This document shows, in pieces, positions 1-7,179 of a DNA stretch of 13,660 nt. The notes beneath the pieces are model-generated. The model saw nothing but the letters and a program-made list of their open reading frames with translations, did not search any database and was not told where the DNA came from. Every line of letters starts with the position of its first letter. The stretch's first letter is position 1. Source of the stretch: an uncultured Clostridia bacterium (GTDB taxonomy: Bacteria > Bacillota > Clostridia > UBA1381); assembly GCA_934454035.1 (NCBI GenBank), contig CAKSFY010000055.1, forward strand, positions 1 to 13,660. Direction: 5' to 3'. Made by a program: the position numbers and the translations under genes.

Positions 1-555
1 ATACACCGTATCTATACATAATTCTTTTTTCATATTGTCGCGCATTTCAACAGTAAGTATTTCTCCGTTATAGCAATCCATTATCGGTGAAATATATAAT
101 TTGCCGTCTAAACATTGAACCTCTGTAATATCTGTTAATAGTTTTTTTACAGGTTTATCTGCCGTAAAATCACGTTTTATTAAATTTTCTTTATCCTGTA
201 TCTCTGTACTTGCCTTTGTTATACCGTGCGGCTTCCTTGCTTTGTGGATTAAATTTCCGTCTTTCATGGCACGGTATACGGTATTTCGGCTCACTTTAAT
301 CCCGCGTATTTCTAATGCTTTATGTATGCGGTCATATCCGTAATTCGCATTATCCGGATGTTCGGATAAGATTTCATTTATTTTGACCAGAAGAAGATGA
401 CGTTTGGAGGGCTTGTCCTTGTTTTTCAGCCACCTGTAATATCCGGATTCGCTGATTTTTAAGACTTTGCACATTAATTTTACTGCGTATCTATTTTTGT
501 ATTTCAAAATAAATATATGCCTTTCAGCTGTTTTTACCTCTTCCGGTCTTTTGCG
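1..555 (-). CDS. IS3-family transposase OrfB (DDE integrase), partial
   Basis: This is the catalytic part of an IS3-family transposase, which cuts and joins the IS ends. The frame is open from the slippery site at about 555 to the window edge. It contains an HTH_21-type region (SESGYYRWL, then NYGYDRIHKALEIRG) followed by the start of an rve/DDE domain. TDITEV holds the first catalytic Asp; the second Asp and the Glu lie outside the window. No ATG precedes residue M at 474. The frame is entered either by -1 frameshifting from orfA or from a TTG at 507 preceded by GAAAGG. I see no internal stop or frameshift, so the element may be intact. Confidence 0.85.
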
Positions 556-809
556 AAAAAACCGAGAGCATCCTTTAATATTTCATTTGCTTGACGAAGC
601 TCTGCGTTTTCACGTTCAAGCTCGCATATTTTTGCATTAGCTTCATTTTCTGTCAGAACCACAGTATGCTTTTTTGCATACTTACGAGCTTTTCTCCAAT
701 CAGCAAGCGTGTAGTATTGCAATCCTAATTGCAGTGCTGCCTTCTTGACTCCTATTTCATCGGACAGTTTTAACGCTTCCTCTTTAAATTCTTTGCTGTA
801 CTTTGACAT
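534..809 (-). CDS. IS3-family transposase OrfA (helix-turn-helix)
   Basis: A 91-residue DNA-binding subunit of an IS3-type transposase, expected to bind the IS ends. It begins MSKYSKEFKEEALKLS, typical of the Transposase_8/HTH_Tnp_1 family, with the helix-turn-helix at about residues 8-45. A leucine-zipper-like stretch follows (ICELERENAELRQANEILKDAL, residues about 61-82), used for oligomerisation in this family. The ending LGFFAKDRKR is the usual OrfA C-terminus. The start is supported by GAGGG seven to eight bases upstream and by a good promoter at 832-860. The 3' end overlaps the orfB frame at the slippery heptamer, so an OrfAB fusion is the likely active transposase. Confidence 0.9.
   Translation of the reverse strand: MSKYSKEFKEEALKLSDEIGVKKAALQLGLQYYTLADWRKARKYAKKHTVVLTENEANAKICELERENAELRQANEILKDALGFFAKDRKR
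555..561 (-). other. Candidate programmed -1 frameshift site (T TTT TTC)
   Basis: On the minus strand orfA is read GGT TTT TTC GCA. The heptamer T TTT TTC fits the X XXY YYZ rule in the orfA frame. Slippage by -1 gives TTT TTT CGC and enters the orfB frame, which is open from there to the window edge. That frame has a TGA about 11 codons before the site and no ATG between it and the slip point, which favours production of OrfAB by frameshifting. I did not find an obvious strong stimulatory hairpin. Confidence 0.7.
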
Positions 810-831
810 TTTCTTTCCCTCTTTCTGATTT

Positions 832-860
832 ATTATATCAGATTTTTGGGTGTTTGTCGA
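832..860 (-). promoter_or_regulatory. Transposase promoter in the IS end
   Basis: On the minus strand, TCGACA (855-860, one mismatch to the -35 consensus) is separated by exactly 17 bases from a perfect -10 TATAAT (832-837), which also has an upstream TG (TGATATAAT). It lies about 25 bases before the orfA start. A short dyad, CTGAT/ATCAG, surrounds the -10 element. Confidence 0.7.
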
Positions 861-879
861 CTCTATTTATACTATACCA

Positions 880-919
880 CTCCACTATAATGAATCAGAT
901 TTTGTCTTTGTTCGTGCAT
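880..919 (-). pseudogene. 5' fragment of a cistron interrupted by the IS3 element
   Basis: On the minus strand the marR stop TAA (922-920) is followed without a gap by ATG (919-917). GGGGAG, in the last marR codons, stands nine bases before that ATG, so translation coupling is expected. The frame reads MHEQRQNLIHYSG and then enters what appears to be the IS terminus, reaching a stop within the IS end (VV then TAG). The most direct reading is that a second gene of a marR operon begins here and was split by the insertion. The fragment is too short to identify. MarR operons often carry an efflux transporter gene, but that is only a family precedent. Confidence 0.45.
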
Positions 920-1372
920 TTATTTTTTCTCCCCAATTAATTTATTAATTTCATTTTCTATTACAGTATATTGTAATTCAAATAATTCCAAAAATTTCTG
1001 CAATTTTTCATCATCAATTTTGCTTATAGCATTATTTTCGGCTTTTATCAAACTGTCTATGCTGCGCTTGCACACTTCAATGCCTTTACTAGTTAAAGTA
1101 ACACTCTTACTGTTTTTTGCGCCCTTCCCCTTGCTCAATTTGACAAGTCCCGTATCTGCAAGTTTCATCACAGCAGAATTAACTGTTTGCTTGGAAAGGC
1201 AAAAATCTTCTGCCAATTTATTTTGTGTGACGGCAGATTGATTTATATACAGACTGTATAAAACTTTAAACCGACAATCGGAAAATCCGAAATGTGTAGC
1301 CACATTGTGATATAATGCGTTATAACGATTTGAAATTTCAGAATATTTTTTATTCCATTGATTGATATCCAT
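920..1372 (-). CDS. MarR-family transcriptional regulator
   Basis: A 150-residue winged-helix regulator of the size usual for MarR proteins, which bind palindromic operators as dimers and often respond to small toxic compounds. The recognition region is LAEDFCLSKQTVNSAVMKLADTG (residues about 54-76). The beta wing follows (LVKLSKGKGAKNSKSVTLTSKG), ending in the characteristic LTxKG motif. N- and C-terminal helices that dimerise in this family flank it. The ATG at 1372 has AAGGTG six bases upstream. A consensus-like promoter with an inverted repeat at the start point lies directly upstream, suggesting autorepression. The following cistron seems to have been broken by the IS3 element, so the regulator may have lost its main target gene. 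Confidence 0.9.
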   Translation of the reverse strand: MDINQWNKKYSEISNRYNALYHNVATHFGFSDCRFKVLYSLYINQSAVTQNKLAEDFCLSKQTVNSAVMKLADTGLVKLSKGKGAKNSKSVTLTSKGIEVCKRSIDSLIKAENNAISKIDDEKLQKFLELFELQYTVIENEINKLIGEKK

Positions 1373-1383
1373 TGTGCACCTTC

Positions 1384-1405
1384 AAAAGTCCGAAAACAGA
1401 CTTTT
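1384..1405. repeat. Perfect 7-bp inverted repeat, candidate MarR operator
   Basis: AAAAGTC (1384-1390) and GACTTTT (1399-1405) form a perfect dyad with an 8-base centre. It covers about +1 to +21 of the predicted marR transcript, immediately before the ribosome binding site. This position suits an autoregulatory operator. It could instead act as a small mRNA hairpin. An imperfect 14-bp palindrome (ATCAAATATATGAT on the minus strand) also lies in the promoter spacer. Confidence 0.5.
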
Positions 1406-1410
1406 AAATA

Positions 1411-1439
1411 AGTATATCATATATTTGATGAAAAATCAA
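1411..1439 (-). promoter_or_regulatory. marR promoter
   Basis: On the minus strand, TTGATT (1434-1439) and TATACT (1411-1416) are separated by exactly 17 bases. The predicted start point near 1404 leaves a leader of about 31 bases before the marR ATG. Confidence 0.65.
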
Positions 1440-1488
1440 CCCATAAATTTACTTTTATTATTTATTAAAAATGTCAGATTTTGCACAT

Positions 1489-1525
1489 AAAAAAACAAAC
1501 GGCAATCCGTTTCCGATTACCGTTT
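1489..1525 (-). terminator. Rho-independent terminator of the LRR operon
   Basis: Read on the minus strand, an 11-bp stem (AAACGGTAATC pairing with GATTGCCGTTT, one T-G wobble) with a 7-base loop is followed by G and seven T residues. It lies about 65 bases after the stop of the secreted LRR gene. On the plus strand the wobble becomes a C-A mismatch, so the leftward direction is favoured. It separates the LRR operon from the marR promoter. Confidence 0.85.
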
Positions 1526-1590
1526 ATTTTTTACAGACAAGTACATATATGTTCTGATTCATGTATTTTTCGTTGCGATGCCATATAATT

Positions 1591-3285
1591 TTATTCTATA
1601 TTTTTGAAATCACATACAGGTGACATTTCACCAAGGCTGTTCCAAATCATAACCTTTGCGTGCGTATATGTTTTGGTCGGAGTGAATGTAATTTCTTTGT
1701 TGTCATCGCTATATTCACACGATTGCTGCATTTCAACAAATTTATTACCGTCATAAAGAGCAAGGATAACCGTTTTGCCTTCGGATATATTTAACGGTTC
1801 GACAATGATTTTGTTATCGCGACTTGTTATCCATATACCGGGACGATACTTAACAACGCTTTCATCATCTAAATAGCTTACACCTTTGTCTATGTATATC
1901 CAATCCTCTTGCGTTCCGGTATAATTGACCTCTGTTAAGGCATCGCAGAGATTAAAAGCACTACTGCCGATGTTTGTTACGCTGTTCGGTATTGTAACGC
2001 TTGTTAAATCTTTGCAACTTTGAAATGCATTGTCGCCGATGCTTTCCACACCATCGGGAATTTTTATGCTTGTTAAGCCTTTGCAGCTTTGAAATGCATA
2101 GTCGCCAATGTTTTTCACACCATACGGAATTGTTACGCTTGTTAAGGCGGTACAATCTGAAAACGCTCCAAATCTAATGCTTGTTACGCCTTTCGGTATT
2201 GAAAATGAGGTATCCGTTTTGTTGCTTGGATAGAACATAAGCTTTGTTTTTCCTATGTCATATAAAATATCATTTTCGGAGCAATAAGCAGTATTTCTAG
2301 CGTCAATGCTTACATTTGTTAGGTTGCTGCACTCATAAAACGCACCATCGCCGATACCTGTTACATTTTTCGGAATTATTATATCTGTTAAGCCGCTGCA
2401 AATTTGAAATGCTTTGTTACCAATGTGCGTCACGCTTTCCGGGATTGCTATTTTCTTTAAGCCCTCGCAACATTCAAACGCATTATCGGCAATGGTTTTT
2501 GTGTCGGGTTTTACTTGATATGTATCCGACACACTACCATCCTTTATTTTCTCGGTAAATGTCCACTGGTCTGCTTTTATAAGGTGATTTCCTATATAGA
2601 GCACATCCCATTCTGAGGAGGAGTTGTTTATGGGGGTGGGATAAACAGCTTCATTTCCGATGCTTGTTACGCTGTCGGGAATTGTTATGTTCTCTAATTT
2701 TTCACAATAGGAAAATGCACTATCACCAATAGTTTTTACGCCGTCTTGAATCGTAACGCTTGCCAGAGCGTCACAGCTGTAAAAAGCGCTATCTCCAACG
2801 TCTTTTACGCTACCTGGGATAGTAACTTCTTTTAAACCATCACAATAGGTAAACGCATTTTTGCCAATACTTTCCATACTTTCTGGAATTGTGATGCTTG
2901 TTAGGGCTTTGCAGCTGTAAAACGCATAGTCGTTAATATTTTTTATACTGTTTGGAATTGATACGCTTGTTATATTTTCACACCAGTAAAATGCATAATT
3001 GCCTACTGATTCAACACCATCTTCTATAACCACTTTTTCAAGATTGTTTTCAATTCCGGACTTTCTCCAGCCCGGAATTACACCGAGGTTCGTTATGTCC
3101 TCATCATAATCCGCCATTTTGCCCGTACCGCTTATAGTGAGCATTTTTAGAGAAGGATCATATTCGTATGTCAGATTTTTGCCGCACGATCCTGTGATTT
3201 TCCCTGTCGTACCATCGGCAAACGCCGGAAAAGTCATACATAAGACCGTCAGTAAAAACATAAACGCTAAAATTCTTTTTTTCAA
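1591..3285 (-). CDS. Secreted BspA-type leucine-rich repeat protein
   Basis: A 564-residue exported protein starting at TTG (3285-3283). The start is fixed by GAAAGGGCGG just upstream and by the signal peptide that begins there (two Lys and an Arg, hydrophobic core, cleavage after AFA at about residue 23). Residues about 34-60 match the segment that often precedes these repeats (LTISGTGKMADY). About 12 LRR_5 repeats of 23 residues follow (pattern TSVTIPxxVxxIGxxAFxxC) at about 82-452, broken by two non-repeat insertions near 215-260 and 330-360. The repeat block ends with YTGTQEDW. A C-terminal beta-rich domain (about 485-564) ends in VMIWNSLGEMSPV. There is no SLH or LPXTG anchor. The upstream gene ends 18 bases before this start, so the two form an operon. 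The role is likely adhesion or binding at the cell surface, by analogy with BspA; the ligand is unknown. Confidence 0.88.
   Translation of the reverse strand: MKKRILAFMFLLTVLCMTFPAFADGTTGKITGSCGKNLTYEYDPSLKMLTISGTGKMADYDEDITNLGVIPGWRKSGIENNLEKVVIEDGVESVGNYAFYWCENITSVSIPNSIKNINDYAFYSCKALTSITIPESMESIGKNAFTYCDGLKEVTIPGSVKDVGDSAFYSCDALASVTIQDGVKTIGDSAFSYCEKLENITIPDSVTSIGNEAVYPTPINNSSSEWDVLYIGNHLIKADQWTFTEKIKDGSVSDTYQVKPDTKTIADNAFECCEGLKKIAIPESVTHIGNKAFQICSGLTDIIIPKNVTGIGDGAFYECSNLTNVSIDARNTAYCSENDILYDIGKTKLMFYPSNKTDTSFSIPKGVTSIRFGAFSDCTALTSVTIPYGVKNIGDYAFQSCKGLTSIKIPDGVESIGDNAFQSCKDLTSVTIPNSVTNIGSSAFNLCDALTEVNYTGTQEDWIYIDKGVSYLDDESVVKYRPGIWITSRDNKIIVEPLNISEGKTVILALYDGNKFVEMQQSCEYSDDNKEITFTPTKTYTHAKVMIWNSLGEMSPVCDFKNIE
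1999..2136 (-). repeat. Two tandem near-identical 69-bp LRR units
   Basis: The plus-strand motif GCTTGTTAA recurs at 1999, 2068 and 2137, exactly 69 bases (23 codons) apart. The two units between these points share long runs, for example CTTTGAAATGCAT and TCGCC, far more similar at DNA level than other LRR units of the gene. They encode residues about 383-429. This suggests recent duplication or gene conversion within the repeat array. Confidence 0.7.
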
Positions 3286-3303
3286 TTAAACCGCCCTTTC
3301 TTT

Positions 3304-5193
3304 TTAGTTATTGTTCAATTCGTAAGAAAATTTCCAAAACATTGTTGCCGTATCTGCCCTTGACGGAGCAGTTTTGGGATAAATTGCATATTCATATCCA
3401 TTAAGAGAGTGTATGAACATAACACCCTCCTTAAAGCACCACGCAACAGGAATCTTTGCATAATCGGATATATCCGAATAGTCGTTGTAACCTTCGAGTG
3501 CTGAGGAAATATCTGAATCACCGAGAGATACATTAAGTCCCTTTGACTGTGCATATCGGTAGAATATTGCTGCTATCTGTTCTCTTGTTATAACGTCATT
3601 TGGTGAAAATGTGTTGTTCCCCGTGCCGCTTAAAACATTGTTTGCGGCAGCCCATGCAACAGGCTTTTTATACCAATCCTGCGTTAAATCTGAAAATTTT
3701 GAGTTGTCGCCAGTTTCGGGAGAGCCTACAAATCGGTAAAACATTGCCGCAAACTGTGCTCTTGTGATTGAGTCGTCCGGTGAAAATGTGTCCGAACCCG
3801 TCCCTGCCATAATACCGTTGTCAATACAAAACTCAATCCCGCTATGGTCCGGATCACCTTCTGCACTTTTTATATCCTTGAATTTTTTAACGGCACAGTT
3901 GTTTCCTTTTTCCTCACAGGTGAATCTTCCGTCTGCGGCAGCGGTCGGTTCACCGCCCTCTATCACTTCGCCCGTATCCAGCAATACGCACTTGAATCCG
4001 TTATCTTTGGCATACTGCTCAGCAGCCGTTCCGCTATAGCATTTGATTACAAGATTTTCGTTGCGCACATCATAGTCATTCACATAGTCCCAGCCGAAAG
4101 CATGTAAATCAATCTGAGTAACGCTTCTCGGAATTGTAACTTCATTTAAATTATTGCAGCGAAAAAATGCTGCCTCACCTATATGCTCAACTCCCTCTTC
4201 AATTGTAAGATTTGAAAGACTCTCACACCATGAAAAAGCATTATCACCAATTTCCTTTACATTACCCGGAATCACAACATTATTAAGATTTTTACACCAA
4301 TAAAATCCGAGGTGCGAAATTGATTTTAATGTTGACGGCAGCTTAACCGAAGTGATATTTGACATCCCAAAGGCATCAACACCCATCATTGTTGTGCCCT
4401 CTCTAATCGAAATATCACCAACAGCTTCCCATTCGTGGATCTGTTTATTTTGCGTTGGTGCTGACGGGTCGGGATTTTCTATCGTCGCATACCCGATTCG
4501 GATTCCCGCAATCAAATATTGCCCGTGATACTGAATTCCGTCAATGCGGTTGTTCGGGTCTGCGTCATAAGCCGAGCCGAAAAATATTCTCTTGCCCATA
4601 TATTCGAGGTTTTTCGGCATTGTAATATTTTTAAGCGCCTCACCGCTGATTGCTTCATCTCCTATATATTTTACACTGTCGGGGATAACCAGCGTTTCAA
4701 GCACATCGCCGCAGTTTATGGCGTAATCCTTTATAACTTCAAGTCCATCGTTTAATTTAAGATACTTCAAATAACGTCCGTAAATCGCTCTATTTCCGAT
4801 TTCCTTTATCGTAGGCGGCAGTGTGATACCGGAAATTTTTGTTGCGCTCTCACGAAGTGCTCCGTCACCTATAGCTGTAACCGTGTGACCGTTTATCTCT
4901 GACGGAATATTAAGTTCAACCGTAAAATTTGGATCTGAGTCGTACCAGAATTTCGCTGAATAACTTGTAATCATTGCCGAGCCGTCATCACGGATAGTAT
5001 ATACAAGCGATTCGAGCGAATCATTTTGCCGATACTCCTCCATATCGTCGGTTACAGCAGTTTTGCTTTGTTCATTCCACTCCATTCCGTAGTCCGTATC
5101 ATAAATACTCCACGCATTTGCCTGCGGAAGAACGACCGAGGTAAGCAGCATTGCCGCACCAAGCGAAGTACAAATTAATTTTTTTAAATGCAT
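3304..5193 (-). CDS. SLH-anchored leucine-rich repeat surface protein
   Basis: A 629-residue surface protein. The ATG at 5193 is preferred over an in-frame TTG 39 bases upstream, because GAAAGG stands nine bases before it and the signal peptide begins there (Lys-Lys, hydrophobic core, cleavage after QANA at about residue 27). LRR_5 repeats span about 95-385, with an insertion at about 222-262 that starts YHGQYLIAG, like the insertion in the downstream protein. A linker (about 386-433) leads to three SLH repeats at about 434-625, with TRAQ, TREQ and a degenerate SRAD in place of the usual ITRAE motif. SLH repeats bind secondary cell wall polymers, so this protein should sit on the wall. It is the first gene of a two-gene operon. 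The ligand is unknown. Confidence 0.9.
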   Translation of the reverse strand: MHLKKLICTSLGAAMLLTSVVLPQANAWSIYDTDYGMEWNEQSKTAVTDDMEEYRQNDSLESLVYTIRDDGSAMITSYSAKFWYDSDPNFTVELNIPSEINGHTVTAIGDGALRESATKISGITLPPTIKEIGNRAIYGRYLKYLKLNDGLEVIKDYAINCGDVLETLVIPDSVKYIGDEAISGEALKNITMPKNLEYMGKRIFFGSAYDADPNNRIDGIQYHGQYLIAGIRIGYATIENPDPSAPTQNKQIHEWEAVGDISIREGTTMMGVDAFGMSNITSVKLPSTLKSISHLGFYWCKNLNNVVIPGNVKEIGDNAFSWCESLSNLTIEEGVEHIGEAAFFRCNNLNEVTIPRSVTQIDLHAFGWDYVNDYDVRNENLVIKCYSGTAAEQYAKDNGFKCVLLDTGEVIEGGEPTAAADGRFTCEEKGNNCAVKKFKDIKSAEGDPDHSGIEFCIDNGIMAGTGSDTFSPDDSITRAQFAAMFYRFVGSPETGDNSKFSDLTQDWYKKPVAWAAANNVLSGTGNNTFSPNDVITREQIAAIFYRYAQSKGLNVSLGDSDISSALEGYNDYSDISDYAKIPVAWCFKEGVMFIHSLNGYEYAIYPKTAPSRADTATMFWKFSYELNNN

Positions 5194-5251
5194 AAATATC
5201 AGCCTTTCTTTTTTTATAATTGCACACAGCAATTACACAATTGTTTTCTTA

Positions 5252-5280
5252 ATTATACCATATTTATTCAATTCGGTAAA
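5252..5280 (-). promoter_or_regulatory. Promoter of the LRR operon
   Basis: On the minus strand, TTTACC (5275-5280) and a perfect TATAAT (5252-5257) are 17 bases apart, with an extended -10 TG (TGGTATAAT). The start point near 5245 gives a leader of about 52 bases. A small dyad CAATT/AATTG (5230-5243) falls just after the start point. It could be an operator but is short. Confidence 0.65.
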
Positions 5281-5332
5281 TAATATTTCCTCAATTGGCA
5301 TTGCCGCACATGGAAATAATCTAATTTTTCTG

Positions 5333-5361
5333 TTTATTTTTTTTATAGATTGTGGTATAAT
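5333..5361 (+). promoter_or_regulatory. Promoter of the double-HTH regulator gene
   Basis: A perfect TATAAT (5356-5361) with an extended TG (TGGTATAAT) is preceded at 17 bases by a weak -35, TTTATT (5333-5338). The predicted start near 5368 leaves only about 8 bases before the ATG at 5376 but about 23 before the ATG at 5391, supporting the latter as the true start. The opposing LRR promoter has the same TGGTATAAT core. The dyad GGCATTGCC (5297-5305) lies between the two promoters and is a possible shared operator. Confidence 0.6.
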
Positions 5362-5390
5362 CAAAGAAAGAACATATGGAAGTGAATAAA

Positions 5391-7118
5391 ATGTTTAAAG
5401 AAAAGCTAAACGAATATTTAGAATTATTGCATTGCTCCGGCAAAGAATTTGCAAAGCAGTCGGGAATATCGGAATCAACTGTAAGCCGATACAAGTCCGG
5501 CACAAGAATACCCAAAGCAAATTCCGAAGATATGAAAAAACTGTGCCGCGGAATCTGCGGAATTGCCACGCAAAAAGGTGTCGGGTTGTCATATAAGGAA
5601 GTCTTGTCCGAGCTTAACAAACTTACGGAAATTACACCTTTTGATTATGACTCGATGCAAACAAAATTTAATATGCTGTGCACTGTCCTTTCGGTTAATC
5701 TGGCCGATATGTCAACGAAACTGAAATATGATTCGTCTTACATTTCAAGAATAAAAACCGGCAAACGCAGACCGGCAAATCCTCAAAAATTTGCTCTTGA
5801 TATTGCCTTATATTTTTCCAAATACTACAATGCGGAAAATCACAGAAAAATAATTGCTGAAATAATTGACATTAAACCGGATCAATTAAAAGTGCCTGAT
5901 GTCTATGTATCAGAGCTTGCTAATTGGCTTACAAACCGCGAATCGGCAGAAAATCCGGAAAACCCCTTAAAAAAGTTTTTGGACAGCCTTGATTCATTTA
6001 ACCTGAACGAGTACATAAAAGCCATACGTTTTGACGAATTAAAGGTTCCGTCTCTTCCCTTTCAGCTCCCTATAACTAAAAGCTACTATGGTATTGATGA
6101 AATGAAAAACGGTGAACTTGATTTTCTAAAAGCTACCGCACTGTCAAAATCAAAACACAACGTTTTTATGTACAGCGATATGCAAATGGACGATATGGCT
6201 GCCGACATGGATTTTTCAAAAAAATACATGTTCGGACTTGCCGCAATGTTGAAAAAGGGACTTCATCTCAATGTTGTACACAATCTGAACCGTCCGTTTA
6301 ACGAGCTTATGCTTGGTCTTGAATGTTGGATACCGCTTTATATGACAGGGCAAATTTCACCATATTACCTGAAAGGAGCTCACAATCTGTTTTTCTGTCA
6401 TTTTCTGAATGTATCCGGTGCTGCCGCATTATCGGGTGAATGCATTTCCGGATTTCACTCAAAAGGCAAATATTATCTGACAAAAAACAAGGAAGAGCTT
6501 GCATATTATCAAGAGCGAAGCTCATGCATATTAAAAAAGGCCCATTCGCTTATGGATATATATCGCAAAGACAGAGCGCAGGAACTTTCGGCATTTTTGC
6601 TTGCCGATTCTCATACATGCGGAAACAGAAGAAATATTCTTTCCTCGCTTCCGATTTATACGGCAACCGCTGAGTTTTTGACCGAATTTCTTAACAAACG
6701 CAATGTGTCCGCCGATGAAAAGCAAAAAATTCTCAAATATGCCGCCATGCGCCGAGAAATAACGCTTGAAATTCTTAAAAACAACTTACTTTCGGATGAA
6801 ATACCCTGTCCCGATGAGAATGATTTCGGCAAACATCCGTTTTCACTCTCTTTATCGCTTATGTTCTGTGATACAAATTATGAATATACATACGAAGAAT
6901 ATGCAGAACATTTAAAGCTTACAAAGCAGTTTGAAAAAGAAAATAAAAACTACTCGGTAATTAAAACAAGAGAAAATGCCTTTACAAATATACAAATTAC
7001 ATCTCACGAAAACAAATATGTTATGATATCAAAAAACACTGCACCTACAATTCACTTTATAATTCATCATCCTGTATTGAGAGAGGCAATAGAAAATTTA
7101 GAATTTCCTGTATTGTAA
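5391..7118 (+). CDS. Double-HTH (XRE-type) protein with large unrecognised C-terminal domain
   Basis: A 575-residue protein. The start at 5391 is chosen because GGAAGTGA lies six bases upstream, while the ATG at 5376 lacks a ribosome binding site and sits almost at the predicted transcription start. The first helix-turn-helix is at about residues 5-55 (GKEFAKQSGISESTVSRYKSG). A second, similar module is at about 93-145 (LADMSTKLKYDSSYISRIKTG). The remaining 400 or so residues have no domain I can name. Conspicuous blocks are LHLNVVHNLNRPFNELMLG (291-309), WIPLYMTGQISPYY (313-326), SGAAALSGE (342-350) and the C-terminal YVMISKNTAPTIHFII (543-558). No signal peptide or membrane span is seen. 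It is probably a cytoplasmic transcription regulator with a ligand-sensing or protein-binding C-terminus. It is divergent from the LRR operon and so a candidate regulator of it. Confidence 0.8.
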   Translation: MFKEKLNEYLELLHCSGKEFAKQSGISESTVSRYKSGTRIPKANSEDMKKLCRGICGIATQKGVGLSYKEVLSELNKLTEITPFDYDSMQTKFNMLCTVLSVNLADMSTKLKYDSSYISRIKTGKRRPANPQKFALDIALYFSKYYNAENHRKIIAEIIDIKPDQLKVPDVYVSELANWLTNRESAENPENPLKKFLDSLDSFNLNEYIKAIRFDELKVPSLPFQLPITKSYYGIDEMKNGELDFLKATALSKSKHNVFMYSDMQMDDMAADMDFSKKYMFGLAAMLKKGLHLNVVHNLNRPFNELMLGLECWIPLYMTGQISPYYLKGAHNLFFCHFLNVSGAAALSGECISGFHSKGKYYLTKNKEELAYYQERSSCILKKAHSLMDIYRKDRAQELSAFLLADSHTCGNRRNILSSLPIYTATAEFLTEFLNKRNVSADEKQKILKYAAMRREITLEILKNNLLSDEIPCPDENDFGKHPFSLSLSLMFCDTNYEYTYEEYAEHLKLTKQFEKENKNYSVIKTRENAFTNIQITSHENKYVMISKNTAPTIHFIIHHPVLREAIENLEFPVL

Positions 7119-7125
7119 CACAAAG

Positions 7126-7164
7126 CACACCCGATACAAAATTCGTATCGGGTGTGTTTTATTT
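7126..7164 (+). terminator. Strong terminator between convergent genes
   Basis: A perfect 12-bp stem (CACACCCGATAC / GTATCGGGTGTG) with a 7-base loop is followed by TTTTATTT. It begins seven bases after the stop of the double-HTH gene. On the other strand the stem is followed by CTTTGTGTT, a weaker tail, so it may also stop transcripts from the hydrolase gene that ends at 7180. Confidence 0.92.
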
Positions 7165-7179
7165 GCCGGATTTTCGCAT

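Larger units (their letters stand above)
1..879 (-). mobile_element. IS3-family insertion sequence, partial (left part outside window)
   Basis: Leftward orfA and orfB in overlapping frames with a slippery heptamer between them are the standard IS3-family layout. Only the end upstream of orfA is present; orfB runs off base 1. The exact terminus is not certain because the other end is not available to define the inverted repeats. IS3 elements usually end 5'-TG, and on the minus strand such dinucleotides occur at 879 and 884, so the boundary is probably there. The transposase promoter lies just inside this end, as is usual for the family. The IS lies directly downstream of the marR-like gene and appears to interrupt the next cistron. 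Confidence 0.8.

Noticed and set aside
810..840. CTGAT/ATCAG dyad before orfA as a terminator
   Set aside because: The stem is only five base pairs of mixed composition and sits on the -10 element of the transposase promoter.
1930..3020. Regularly spaced repeats that could be taken for a CRISPR array
   Set aside because: The period is 69 bases, exactly 23 codons in one open frame, and the repeats encode leucine-rich repeats. There are no unique spacers between identical repeats.
5376..5390. Upstream ATG for the double-HTH gene
   Set aside because: It lies about 8 bases from the predicted transcription start and has no ribosome binding site; GGAAGTGA, inside this stretch, serves the ATG at 5391.
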